A stretch of 64,000 nt of DNA. Source: Hydrogenovibrio sp. SC-1. Its GTDB lineage: Bacteria; Pseudomonadota; Gammaproteobacteria; Thiomicrospirales; Thiomicrospiraceae. Shown here piece by piece: positions 8,041-16,007 of this stretch. The stretch lies in NCBI RefSeq assembly GCF_002848135.1, contig NZ_PKGB01000001.1, positions 62,001-126,000 on the forward strand, in the 5' to 3' direction. Both the position numbers and the translations under genes were made by a program. Under the pieces are notes generated by a model. It did not search any database. It was given only the letters and a program-made list of their open reading frames with translations, and was not told the origin of the DNA. Positions within the stretch are counted from its first letter, which is position 1. Each line of letters begins with the position of its first letter.

Positions 8041-9378
8041 ATGAAACTAACCTTTCCGTTGACCAACTCGTTGTGGCATTGCCTAATTTTTATCTTTGGA
8101 TTTAGCTTTTCAACGACCAGTATTGGACAATCTAACGACGCTCTGAGCTTACCAGAGCCGTTAACGTTAGAAAGTTTAATGTCATTACCAATGACCATCA
8201 GTCCCCAGGTTCAATTACAACAGGCCAAGCAGAACCAGGCTGTCGCACTGCTGGAGCAACAACAGTCTATAGATGCTTTTGAGCTGAATGTGATTGGTCG
8301 CCTGGGTTGGCGAGAGTTTGCCAATGAAACCCAAAATAACCACCAATTGGCATTACACTTGGGTAAGCAGCTTTACGATTTTGGCCGGCAAACCGCTTTA
8401 ACGCATGCACAGCAGCATCTTGCAAACGCTGAAGACCAGTCTGGGCTTCGCCAGCAACATTACTATCAATTACAGTTAATGCAGGCTTTCTTTAATGTCA
8501 TCTTGGCGGACTATCAATATCGGGTTCAAAATGAAGCCATGGCAGTGGCTTATGTCACGCTGGATAAAGCAAAGGATCGACACGCCTTACAACAAATTTC
8601 CGATGTCAGTTATTTAAAATTACAAAATGATTATGAAAAAATTCTACTATTGCGCTCTAAAGCCGAATATGAACAAAGGCGCACTCGGAGCTTTTTAGCC
8701 AATTTAGTCGGGCAACCGCAACAGTTGTCCGATAAACTGGTTTTTCCGAAGCTTGATGCTTATACAGATCGAGTCTTACCATCTTTAGAAACGTTACAGC
8801 AGCAAATATTATCCAATAGTCTCCAGTTAAAGGCCTTAAAGCTTCAATTGCAAGCCGCTCTGTCGCAGTTACAGGGGGAAGAAGTGGCGAACTATCCGGT
8901 ATTTCGTTTAGATGCCTGGGGCGGTCAGCTTTCCAGTTATGAAAAACGCTATGAAGGCAACTGGAGGGTTGATTTGTCGATGCAAATGCCGTTAGTTGAT
9001 GGTGGCCTAAAATCCGCTAGCGTCGCTAACCAAAAGGCAAAAGTCAATCAAATTCAAGCGGAAATTGCGGCGATGGAACAAGCGTTACGCGATGAAGCTG
9101 CGACTCTGTTCTTTGACTTAAAGTTAGCCAAGGCAGAACGTAAACAGGTGCAATTGCAGGCTGATTACGCAGACTTATATTTAGATTTTAGTCGGGCGCT
9201 CTATGAAAATGAATCCCAAACTGATTTAGGGGATTCAATGGTTCAGCTAAGTGAGTCGAATTATCAAATTATTGCCCAACAATTCAAGCAAGTACTTGCT
9301 TGGGCGCAATTAGACTTTTTAAGTGGACAGCCACCGTTTAACGTTCATCAAGCACAGATGAATCATCATGAGGAGTAG
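8041..9378 (+). CDS. TolC-family outer-membrane efflux protein
   Basis: 445 residues with a signal peptide (hydrophobic segment at about 13-28, cleavage near SIGQ). The sequence consists mainly of long Gln/Ala/Leu-rich helices arranged as two similar halves (about 55-230 and 260-430), as in outer membrane factors: LGKQLYDFGRQTALTHAQ in the first half and MQMPLVDGGLKSASVANQKA in the second. TolC-family proteins form trimeric channels from outer membrane through periplasm. The frame is open upstream to 7981, but the ATG at 8041 gives the signal peptide. It is placed between the thioredoxin and the membrane-fusion gene. Confidence 0.85.
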   Translation: MKLTFPLTNSLWHCLIFIFGFSFSTTSIGQSNDALSLPEPLTLESLMSLPMTISPQVQLQQAKQNQAVALLEQQQSIDAFELNVIGRLGWREFANETQNNHQLALHLGKQLYDFGRQTALTHAQQHLANAEDQSGLRQQHYYQLQLMQAFFNVILADYQYRVQNEAMAVAYVTLDKAKDRHALQQISDVSYLKLQNDYEKILLLRSKAEYEQRRTRSFLANLVGQPQQLSDKLVFPKLDAYTDRVLPSLETLQQQILSNSLQLKALKLQLQAALSQLQGEEVANYPVFRLDAWGGQLSSYEKRYEGNWRVDLSMQMPLVDGGLKSASVANQKAKVNQIQAEIAAMEQALRDEAATLFFDLKLAKAERKQVQLQADYADLYLDFSRALYENESQTDLGDSMVQLSESNYQIIAQQFKQVLAWAQLDFLSGQPPFNVHQAQMNHHEE

Positions 9379-9381
9379 CAA

Positions 9382-9912
9382 ATGAGACCGTTATTGAAGA
9401 GTGTCATGAAAAAAACTGTTTTAACTTATTCGCTTGGCTTCGTTGTGTTATTAGGTTTGAGTATGACTGTTCAGGCTGCAAAAATTCAGATTGGTGCTTT
9501 GGTGTCAGGTCAAGTAGAGCAGGTTGCTGTCAAAGTTGGGCAAATGGTTAAGCCAGGACAACTCTTGTTGCAGATTGATGACCGAGCTTACCAAGCCGAA
9601 TTGGCCATGCAGGCTGCAGAGTTAAAAGCGCTTGAACTTAAATTTGCCGATGCCCAAATTGAATTGGATCAAGCAGCGGACTTATATGATCGTACGGTCA
9701 CCGCTAAAAGAGAGTTTGATGCGGCCAAGCTGGCTTATGATTTGGCTGAACAGGCTGTGTTAAAAGCGAAAGCACAGCTAGAATCGACCCAGGCCTGGCA
9801 AAAATATTACCGAATAGAAGCGCCCGTTCGAGCAAGAGTCAAAGCCATTCAAGCACCAAAAGGCACAACGGTGTTCGGTGAAAATAATCCGCTCATATTG
9901 TTAGAAAAATAA
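9382..9912 (+). CDS. Short membrane-fusion (HlyD/RND-type) protein
   Basis: 176 residues, much shorter than the usual 300-400 for periplasmic adaptors. An N-terminal hydrophobic segment ends at VQA-A (about residue 33). Then comes half of a lipoyl-like domain (IGALVSGQVEQVAVKVGQMV KPGQ), a helical hairpin at about 63-130, and the returning lipoyl strand (YYRIEAPVRARVKAI). The beta-barrel and membrane-proximal domains that normally follow are missing; the stop at 9910-9912 is clean and there is no frameshift sign. No inner-membrane pump is adjacent, so it may pair with one elsewhere. Confidence 0.75.
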   Translation: MRPLLKSVMKKTVLTYSLGFVVLLGLSMTVQAAKIQIGALVSGQVEQVAVKVGQMVKPGQLLLQIDDRAYQAELAMQAAELKALELKFADAQIELDQAADLYDRTVTAKREFDAAKLAYDLAEQAVLKAKAQLESTQAWQKYYRIEAPVRARVKAIQAPKGTTVFGENNPLILLEK

Positions 9913-9955
9913 TTTAAGGACATGGAAAGGAGGGCCATCACTTATTAATAGGGTT

Positions 9956-10324
9956 CTAGATAAGGATCTCTGTGCCAGAACTGAAGAACCCACCACGGAT
10001 TCCAACTTGTTTATCAATTGCGTTGAGACCTTTAACGCTGCGGATGATCAACCATATTAGCCACCAACATAAAATAAGCCAGCCGATAATAAAAGCAGTA
10101 AAGAAAAATCCTACTAACAGGTAGATGAGTCCAAACCAAAAGGTTTGAATTTGAAAGCGATAATGCTGTTCCAGCCAAGCGGGAGAATCAATTTCACCTC
10201 GTTTAATAATGGCAATGATCAGGCCAATTAATGCGGTAATAGGAAATAAAAGCCCTAGCAGATAAATAATATAAACCGCTTTAGCATAATTGCCATTGAT
10301 GCGTTCTGTATCGTTTGATTCCAT
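9956..10324 (-). CDS. Small multi-pass membrane protein (DUF4870-like)
   Basis: 122 residues with a polar N-terminus and three hydrophobic segments (about 15-40, 58-80 and 82-96). The pattern YAKAVYIIYLLGLLFPITALIGLIIA followed by a short polar turn and HYRFQIQTFWFGLIYLLVGF resembles DUF4870/Tic20-like membrane proteins. It is divergent from no nearby gene; a 140-bp gap separates it from the GNAT-like gene on the same strand. No function is known. Confidence 0.6.
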   Translation of the reverse strand: MESNDTERINGNYAKAVYIIYLLGLLFPITALIGLIIAIIKRGEIDSPAWLEQHYRFQIQTFWFGLIYLLVGFFFTAFIIGWLILCWWLIWLIIRSVKGLNAIDKQVGIRGGFFSSGTEILI

Positions 10325-10438
10325 AAGCCTTGTATAGTACTGTTACGAAATATTGTATCTTACGGGTAATATTAGAATACAGCAATGGTCTTTTCATTTT
10401 TGACGAGTCTTGGCTGAAGCAAGCAAAGCTTATCGTCT

Positions 10439-10460
10439 AAAAAAAACCAAGTTTTTTGGT
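10439..10460 (-). terminator. Weak terminator after the GNAT-like gene
   Basis: On the minus strand a 5-bp stem (ACCAA/TTGGT) with a 5-base loop is followed by a run of seven to eight T. It lies 8 bp after the stop of the acyltransferase gene. The stem is short, so strength is uncertain. Confidence 0.4.
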
Positions 10461-10467
10461 ATTGTCT

Positions 10468-11568
10468 TTAAAAAGTATGGGTTGAGAATAAATGTTTTAA
10501 GGGGCGGGTTATGAGTTTAGCAAAGCCTTTGATTAACCAGCGTTGCCTTTTAGGTAGGTGATTAACGTAGAAAGCACAATATTCAATCTCAGACTGACCG
10601 CCTCTCAGGGTTTTAAAGTGACCTGCACCGGAACTTAAATTCATCGCCATTCCTGATTCGTAGGTGCGTTTTAATATTTGTGTTATCAGTAATCGATAGA
10701 GCCCGAGTGATTTCGGTTGTTGCGTATCGTATCCTAGAATCGGTGAAGTGATGACGTTCTGCTGAATGAGGTATCCGACCACTCCAATAATTTGCCCCTG
10801 ATTATCGCGAAAGCCTTCAAATTCAACCAGGCCTGACTGATGGAGTTGTTGGTAGTAAGTCGCTGTAAATTGCGGATTGTAAATGGAGTGCTTTTCAATA
10901 AACAATTGATTAAAGCACCATTCAATTTGGGGATAATCGGTTTCGTTAAATTCGGCATTACTGACGAATTGTAGTGGTGTTTTACGTAATAATCGTTGGT
11001 CATTTTTGCAGTTATTTCTTTGCCACCAGTCGGTTTGTTGGCCATCGAATAGAAAAATTTGTCGTGCGGGTAGCAGAAGCCATTTTTGTTCCTTTAGCGT
11101 GTTGATGAGCGATTGATGATGCGTATGATTCAGTGATCGAATTTGAATTGAATGGTTGGGGTAGCGCTGAATCCAACCCTGGGTAGCCATATGTAAGTCG
11201 ATTGCAGACCAGTTCTTGGGTAAGTTCGTTGAGAACAGCCAATTATTAATCGATAAGGTTTGGTTTATTTTGGCCGCCTTTAACCAAACGCCTGCCAACC
11301 GCAACCCAATTGCAGCCCCCTTTTCCAAAAGGGGGCAATTCAGTAATGGCAGCTCTTGTTTGGCGTAAGAAATGTACGCGGTATAAGGCGAGCAGACATA
11401 GCTATTGTCGTATTCTGAGTTATTCAGCGTGGCGGGCACCCACTCATGACCAATAGGCTCTAATAAGGTCTGTGTCCGCACATTGCGAATCGCTTTCCCA
11501 TTCGCCAGTTGTTGATGGATTTTCAGCCAAGTTTTTGCAGCTTGGCTGTGTTGAGTGGGCATAGACAT
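10468..11568 (-). CDS. GNAT-like (Acetyltransf_6-type) acyltransferase coupled to BtaA
   Basis: 366 residues from the ATG at 11568, which lies 5 bp after the BtaA stop; this suggests translational coupling. The C-terminal half has an acyl-CoA N-acyltransferase look: EFEGFRDNQGQIIGVVGYLI, LGYDTQQPKSLGLYRLLITQ and the late motif SSGAGHFKTLRGG followed by EIEYCAFYV. That last block recalls the FKxxRGG motif of CelD/BcsL-type (Acetyltransf_6) proteins. No signal or membrane segment is seen. The acyl donor and acceptor are unknown. Its tight pairing with a diacylglycerol-modifying enzyme suggests a lipid head-group acceptor, which is inference. Confidence 0.6.
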   Translation of the reverse strand: MSMPTQHSQAAKTWLKIHQQLANGKAIRNVRTQTLLEPIGHEWVPATLNNSEYDNSYVCSPYTAYISYAKQELPLLNCPLLEKGAAIGLRLAGVWLKAAKINQTLSINNWLFSTNLPKNWSAIDLHMATQGWIQRYPNHSIQIRSLNHTHHQSLINTLKEQKWLLLPARQIFLFDGQQTDWWQRNNCKNDQRLLRKTPLQFVSNAEFNETDYPQIEWCFNQLFIEKHSIYNPQFTATYYQQLHQSGLVEFEGFRDNQGQIIGVVGYLIQQNVITSPILGYDTQQPKSLGLYRLLITQILKRTYESGMAMNLSSGAGHFKTLRGGQSEIEYCAFYVNHLPKRQRWLIKGFAKLITRPLKHLFSTHTF

Positions 11569-11573
11569 TGGCG

Positions 11574-12821
11574 TTATGCCGATAGCGTATAGGCAAATAC
11601 ACCGCCATAAATGGCTGATCGATCTTGTTTCGTCCAGCGTTGATTGGCTTCTGCATCCGTTGCCCATTTTTGTAAAATGGCTGCGGGAAGTTTTTCTTCC
11701 AGTGGCGAGGTTTCGCCTGCCGTTCTAAAGACGACTTTAGCACCCGGTTGTGCCGTGCGATTAATTTGCTGCCAGAGTTCGGTCAGTTGTTCAGCGTCCA
11801 TCCAATCTTGAGCATCCAATAATAAGTAGGCATTTAGGCTATTGGCTGGCATGGCCTTTAACCTTTCTGTCATGGATTGATGGTGTAAGCTTAGGTGTTC
11901 TAGGTTTGTCTTTAGCGTGTCAAAGCTCTCTCTTTTTAAGTAGCGAGGCACTGCCTGACGATATTTGATGTCATAGCTACGATTAAAGGCTTGCCAAGCA
12001 AAATAGTTGTCTTTCAGCGGGAAGTCGCAAGCCAATCGGCGTGCGCGTTCTTTTAGTAGCAGGTGCATGCCTTGTTGTTGCTGTTGAGCGTCTTTTACCA
12101 TTTCATCAAACTGAGCGGGCGGGATGCCAAGGCTGTAAAGCACAATGGAACGACGGCATAAAAACTTGACCAGTCGGGTATCAAATACCGGTGCGATGTG
12201 TTCGTCAAACAACTGTTGTTGTTCTTGTTCGTTACGGGCATTCATCACTTGACTGATATCATAGCCCAATTGCCTGCTGATCCAGTGAATAGCGCCAATA
12301 AAGCGCCCAAGAAGTCCATGTTGGTAAAAACCATCACTGAAGAACTCAATGCGTTTTTTCCCAAAAAATCCTTCTTTTCCCTCCCAATATTGCAAGGTTT
12401 TCTCGTCCAGATGGGGGCGCAGGTGTATGGCATAACTATCTTGGTTTTTTGCAAGGTTGGCACGACCGAAGAAATCAAAGAAGGATTCTGCATCCGGTAG
12501 ATATTTAATGGCTGTCAATTTTAAATTGAGTAACGCCAAATGGGCTTCATTCAAATCCACGACCGTAATTGATTGGGGCGCTACGGTTAGATAATTCAAT
12601 ACGTTGCATCCACCCGATGAAATGGTAAAAATTCGAGACTGTTCATTCAGAGATAGGGCCTCAATATCCACTTCGGGGTCTTCCCATATTTGTGGATAAA
12701 CTAGGCGGTCAAACCAGTGTGCGAAAAGCCGATTCAATAGGCCTTTACGACTTAGAAAAGGTGTATTGTGAACCGCCGTCTTAACCAGGTTTTTTGTTGC
12801 AGTTTCAGCACTTTCTAACAT
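11574..12821 (-). CDS. BtaA-like S-adenosylmethionine:diacylglycerol 3-amino-3-carboxypropyl transferase (DUF3419)
   Basis: 415 residues, close to the BtaA length. BtaA moves the aminocarboxypropyl group of SAM to diacylglycerol, giving diacylglyceryl-homoserine, the precursor of betaine lipids. The N-terminal part has LVYPQIWEDPEVDIEAL, then the SAM-binding block IFTISSGGCNVLNYLT...ITVVDLNEAHLALLNLKL, both typical of DUF3419. A later RSIVLYSLGIPPAQFDEM block also fits. The ATG at 12821 is preferred to the TTG at 12836 because GGAGAA precedes it at the right distance. No btaB methyltransferase is adjacent; the only partner is the GNAT-like gene downstream. Confidence 0.75.
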   Translation of the reverse strand: MLESAETATKNLVKTAVHNTPFLSRKGLLNRLFAHWFDRLVYPQIWEDPEVDIEALSLNEQSRIFTISSGGCNVLNYLTVAPQSITVVDLNEAHLALLNLKLTAIKYLPDAESFFDFFGRANLAKNQDSYAIHLRPHLDEKTLQYWEGKEGFFGKKRIEFFSDGFYQHGLLGRFIGAIHWISRQLGYDISQVMNARNEQEQQQLFDEHIAPVFDTRLVKFLCRRSIVLYSLGIPPAQFDEMVKDAQQQQQGMHLLLKERARRLACDFPLKDNYFAWQAFNRSYDIKYRQAVPRYLKRESFDTLKTNLEHLSLHHQSMTERLKAMPANSLNAYLLLDAQDWMDAEQLTELWQQINRTAQPGAKVVFRTAGETSPLEEKLPAAILQKWATDAEANQRWTKQDRSAIYGGVFAYTLSA

Positions 12822-12916
12822 TGTCTTCTCCACCAATTGTGTTTAACTCATGGTACAAGGTAGAGATGACAATTCAGTGATGCTTTTATCACGCGTTTAT
12901 GAGAGATTTATGACAA

Positions 12917-12940
12917 AACGCTAGCTGATTGGCTAGCGTT
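12917..12940 (-). terminator. Terminator of the mscS-DUF481 operon
   Basis: A perfect 9-bp inverted repeat (AACGCTAGC / GCTAGCGTT) with a 6-base loop. Read on the minus strand the right arm runs into TTTTGT. It lies 19 bp after the stop of the DUF481 gene, in the expected orientation. Confidence 0.75.
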
Positions 12941-12958
12941 GAGAAAGGTGAGTTTTGG

Positions 12959-13690
12959 CTAGAAATCGTAAATTAATGTTAAAAAGGTTTCGGTGTCTTT
13001 TTTAACATTGCCAGCAGCAGGGGTATCATTGTGACGGATTTTATTGTTCGCTTTTAAACTTAGGCTACCATTTAGCTTTACCTTGATTCCCGTGTTGGTT
13101 TCATATTGCATTTGGTCGCTACCACTGTAAACGGCGATGTCCTGTAAAAAACGAACGTTTTGGTTGAAACCATATTCAAAGTTGGCTGAAGCTTTTAGGA
13201 TGGATTGAGATAGGTCTTTTTGGCCACTGGCGTTGGCATAATTGGTGGTTTGACGACCTAAACCGACTTCTGTTGCTAATATGAGGTCGGTTTCATCGTA
13301 AAAGCTGTAGCCCATCCCGGCGAGCAAATAGGTGTTTAAATCAATATCGACAAAGCGATCATTCTCTAATCGAACCTGGCCAAAACCATAGGCTTGAGGA
13401 TAAGCGTTGAGAAACCAGTCTGCTTGCACTTCGCCAACATAGCGTTCTTCAGTGGCAACCTTATCTTCCGATTTATTCTTGGCTTCAACCAATCCTTTTA
13501 AACGGTAGTCTGTCTGTTTGTAGTCGGCAGTGAGCGCAGCATACATAGATTCTGAAATCACGTTTCCGGTGGTATTGGCATAACCTGCTTCCCCTGCACC
13601 GCTTAAGCCATGTTTGGGTTCGTCTTCAGCCAAAACGGGTTGCGTGATGAGCGTGCTACCGAGAGCAAGCAGTAAAACATTTTTGTTCAT
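12959..13690 (-). CDS. DUF481 (YdiY-like) outer-membrane beta-barrel protein
   Basis: 243 residues. A signal peptide is cleaved near VLA-E (residue 22). The mature part alternates short amphipathic strands: SGAGEAGYANTTGNVISESM, YRLKGLVEAKNKSED, RYVGEVQADWFLNAYPQAYGFGQVRLENDRF and a final FLTLIYDF ending in phenylalanine, as outer-membrane barrels do. The TGN-x5-ES and Y-x-F-G-x3-L-E-x-D-RF patterns match DUF481 proteins. The start overlaps the mscS stop by 4 bp (ATGA), so the two are co-translated. The function of DUF481 proteins is not known. Confidence 0.82.
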   Translation of the reverse strand: MNKNVLLLALGSTLITQPVLAEDEPKHGLSGAGEAGYANTTGNVISESMYAALTADYKQTDYRLKGLVEAKNKSEDKVATEERYVGEVQADWFLNAYPQAYGFGQVRLENDRFVDIDLNTYLLAGMGYSFYDETDLILATEVGLGRQTTNYANASGQKDLSQSILKASANFEYGFNQNVRFLQDIAVYSGSDQMQYETNTGIKVKLNGSLSLKANNKIRHNDTPAAGNVKKDTETFLTLIYDF

Positions 13691-14559
13691 AATTTGTCCT
13701 TAAGTTCTTTTGAAGTAATCGTTGGATTGTTGGTGTGTAAATGCACGTCCATTTGGGGATAGGGAATGCCAATATTGGCCGCATCAAAGGCCTGTTTGAC
13801 CTTCTCATTCATATCCCAAAGTACAGGCCAGTAATCAGATGATTTGACCCAGGGGCGGACATTGAAATCAATGCTAGAAGCACCCAATTGGGCGATATTG
13901 ACAACAGGTTCTGGATCTTTTAACACCCGTTCGTCAGCTTCGAGGAGTTGTATTAAAATCGACTTGGCCAATGCAATATCATCGTCGTAGCCAATGCCAA
14001 ACACCATGTCCACTCGACGTGTGGGTTTGGCAGAATAATTGATAATGGTATCTTTATAAAGATTGCCATTGGGGATGATAATGGTTTTGTTATCGCCCGT
14101 TCTCATCTGAGTACTGAAAATGCCGATGGATTCAATGGTGCCCATTACGCCAGCGGCTTCGACAAAGTGACCGACTTGGAAAGTCTTAAACACGATTAAC
14201 ATCACGCCCGAGGCAAAGTTTTGTAATGAATCTTTCAGAGCTAACCCAATGGCGATACCGGCAGCCCCAACCAATGCCACCAGCGAGGTGGTATCGATGC
14301 CGAGTTGACTGAGCGCAGCGATGACCACAAATAACAGTAGCAGCGCATTGACAATGGCGGTAATAAAATTGATCAGCATGGCTTCCATCTTGGCTTTTTC
14401 AAGCAATTTGGTCGCAATTTTTACGATGCCCTTAACAACCATTTTTCCCACTAGAAAAATGAGGAGGGCAAAGATCAGATTGGTTCCCCAGCCAATAATG
14501 AAGGTATCCCAAATCAGTTGTGGATCAATTTGTTCGAAGTTCAAGTTTGATATGTCCAT
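13687..14559 (-). CDS. mscS: Small-conductance mechanosensitive channel MscS
   Basis: 290 residues, the E. coli MscS size. It opens under membrane tension and releases solutes during hypo-osmotic shock. Transmembrane helices are near 20-45, 62-84 and 90-125; the pore helix reads LVALVGAAGIAIGLALKDSL with the packed Gly/Ala pattern, followed by QNFASGVMLIVFKTFQVGHF. The cytoplasmic beta domain has IESIGIFSTQMRTGDNKTIIIPNG. Its presence complements ectoine accumulation. It heads a two-gene minus-strand operon with the DUF481 gene. Confidence 0.92.
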   Translation of the reverse strand: MDISNLNFEQIDPQLIWDTFIIGWGTNLIFALLIFLVGKMVVKGIVKIATKLLEKAKMEAMLINFITAIVNALLLLFVVIAALSQLGIDTTSLVALVGAAGIAIGLALKDSLQNFASGVMLIVFKTFQVGHFVEAAGVMGTIESIGIFSTQMRTGDNKTIIIPNGNLYKDTIINYSAKPTRRVDMVFGIGYDDDIALAKSILIQLLEADERVLKDPEPVVNIAQLGASSIDFNVRPWVKSSDYWPVLWDMNEKVKQAFDAANIGIPYPQMDVHLHTNNPTITSKELKDKL

Positions 14560-14647
14560 AAATGCCCTTTGGAATGGCTCAAGTAGCAGATTTGCATAAG
14601 TTGGGTCAAACCAGTTATTTTAAAGCATTTAAATGCTAGTACGTTAA

Positions 14648-14671
14648 AAAATGGCCAGGCCTGGCCATTTT
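14648..14671 (-). terminator. Perfect CCAGGCCTGG palindrome after pfk
   Basis: A perfect 24-bp palindrome with A4 and T4 ends. It lies just after the phosphofructokinase stop and before mscS, both on the minus strand, so it most likely terminates pfk transcription. Confidence 0.65.
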
Positions 14672-14676
14672 CAATG

Positions 14677-15954
14677 CTATTTGACGATTTTATAGGGCGG
14701 GAGTTGCTTGGCCATACAGTGATATTGAATAGGGGTAATGGCTGGCAAACCATGTTGATAGGGAATCGCTCTTTGGCCTTTGACTAAAGGAGTTAGGTAA
14801 GCTAAAGCGGCAGGGGTGATGTCCATGCCATCGTCACTGATAAAGCTATCCGGCACGCGTTTTTCCAGGTCAGCGACTTTCTCTAAATCGACATTTTGGT
14901 AACGCCACACTAGAGGTTGTTCACCGATGACTTGGATGGTTGGGAGGACGCCATGACAGCCATCCAAGGCAGCTTGAACCGATGCTTTTCCGGCACGATA
15001 AGCCATCTCCCAGTCGGTTTCAGACACAATGTGGCTGGCAGATCGTTGCAGATAATCGGGAACGGCACTGTGGGTCTTGCAGTTAAAGGTTTGTGCAACG
15101 AGGTTCGATAGCGTGTGTGCCACTCCTCCCAGTTGGGTGTAGTCATGATTGTGGGTGTGTTCGACATTTTCAATAGAGATATAACTGCCATCGGCATTAG
15201 TCAAGCCTTCAGACACGACACACACACAATAGCCTTGGTGTTCGATAAAGTGGTCCACTTTAGCAAGAAAGGCTTGCTGATTGAAAGCACGTTCGGCAGG
15301 GAGTACGATTAAGGGCACGTCTGGTATTTGCGTTTTAATTAAGCCGCCGGCGATTGCCAGCCACCCCGCGTTTCGGCCCATAGCTTCTAGGGCAAAAAAC
15401 TTAGTTGAGGTACGGTGCATGGATATCAAGTCTAAAGTTGCTTCGAGCAAGCTGGTGGCAATATATTTTGCAGCACTGCCAAACCCAGGGCTACAGTGAG
15501 AGAGAGCAAGGTCATTATCAATGGTCTTCGCCACACCGATACAGGTGACTGGGTGGCCATGCGCGGTGCAGTAATCAGCCACTTTTTGTGCTGTAACCAT
15601 AGAGCCATTGCCGCCATTGTAGAAAAAATAACCAATATCATACTGGCGGAATACATCCAATACCCGTTGATACTGATCTGGATTCTCTGCTAGGGTGTCC
15701 AAATCAAAGCGGCATGATTGAAAGGTCGCGCCTGGCTGTATTTTGAGTTGATCAAGAGTTTCTTCACTGAGCTGAGATGTGTCAACGAGTGTTTCTTCTA
15801 GTACGCCGACAATGCCATTGATTGCTGCATAAATTTTGCCAAATTTTTCAGGGTGTCGGCGTGCCATTTCGATGACTCCAGCCGCACTGGCATTAATGAC
15901 GGCGGTCACACCACCGGCTTGAGCATAAAGGACATTATTCGCTTGTTGAGGCAT
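14677..15954 (-). CDS. 6-phosphofructokinase, probably PPi-dependent
   Basis: 425 residues, longer than the 320-residue bacterial ATP enzyme and in the range of diphosphate-dependent forms. It interconverts fructose-6-phosphate and fructose-1,6-bisphosphate; the PPi form is reversible. Catalytic TIDNDL is present with a lysine before it (AKTIDNDL), a mark of PPi use. The phosphoryl-donor loop reads GGNGSM, where PPi enzymes usually have Asp in the GGDD position, so donor use is not fully clear. MGRNAGWLAIAGG and a late YLQRSASH block also fit. It has a CCAGGCCTGG palindrome just after its stop. Confidence 0.82.
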   Translation of the reverse strand: MPQQANNVLYAQAGGVTAVINASAAGVIEMARRHPEKFGKIYAAINGIVGVLEETLVDTSQLSEETLDQLKIQPGATFQSCRFDLDTLAENPDQYQRVLDVFRQYDIGYFFYNGGNGSMVTAQKVADYCTAHGHPVTCIGVAKTIDNDLALSHCSPGFGSAAKYIATSLLEATLDLISMHRTSTKFFALEAMGRNAGWLAIAGGLIKTQIPDVPLIVLPAERAFNQQAFLAKVDHFIEHQGYCVCVVSEGLTNADGSYISIENVEHTHNHDYTQLGGVAHTLSNLVAQTFNCKTHSAVPDYLQRSASHIVSETDWEMAYRAGKASVQAALDGCHGVLPTIQVIGEQPLVWRYQNVDLEKVADLEKRVPDSFISDDGMDITPAALAYLTPLVKGQRAIPYQHGLPAITPIQYHCMAKQLPPYKIVK

Positions 15955-16007
15955 GTTACGAGGTTCCTGTTATCGTTTACACTGAGTTTAAATGGGTTTC
16001 GTTTGAA

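Noticed and set aside
9382-9912. Short membrane-fusion gene as a frameshifted pseudogene
   Set aside because: No in-frame continuation of adaptor domains was seen downstream; the next sequence is intergenic and then a minus-strand gene, so it is listed as an intact short gene.
11569-11667. Upstream start of the GNAT-like gene inside btaA
   Set aside because: The extension would overlap the btaA C-terminus by about 90 bp; the ATG 5 bp after the btaA stop is more natural.
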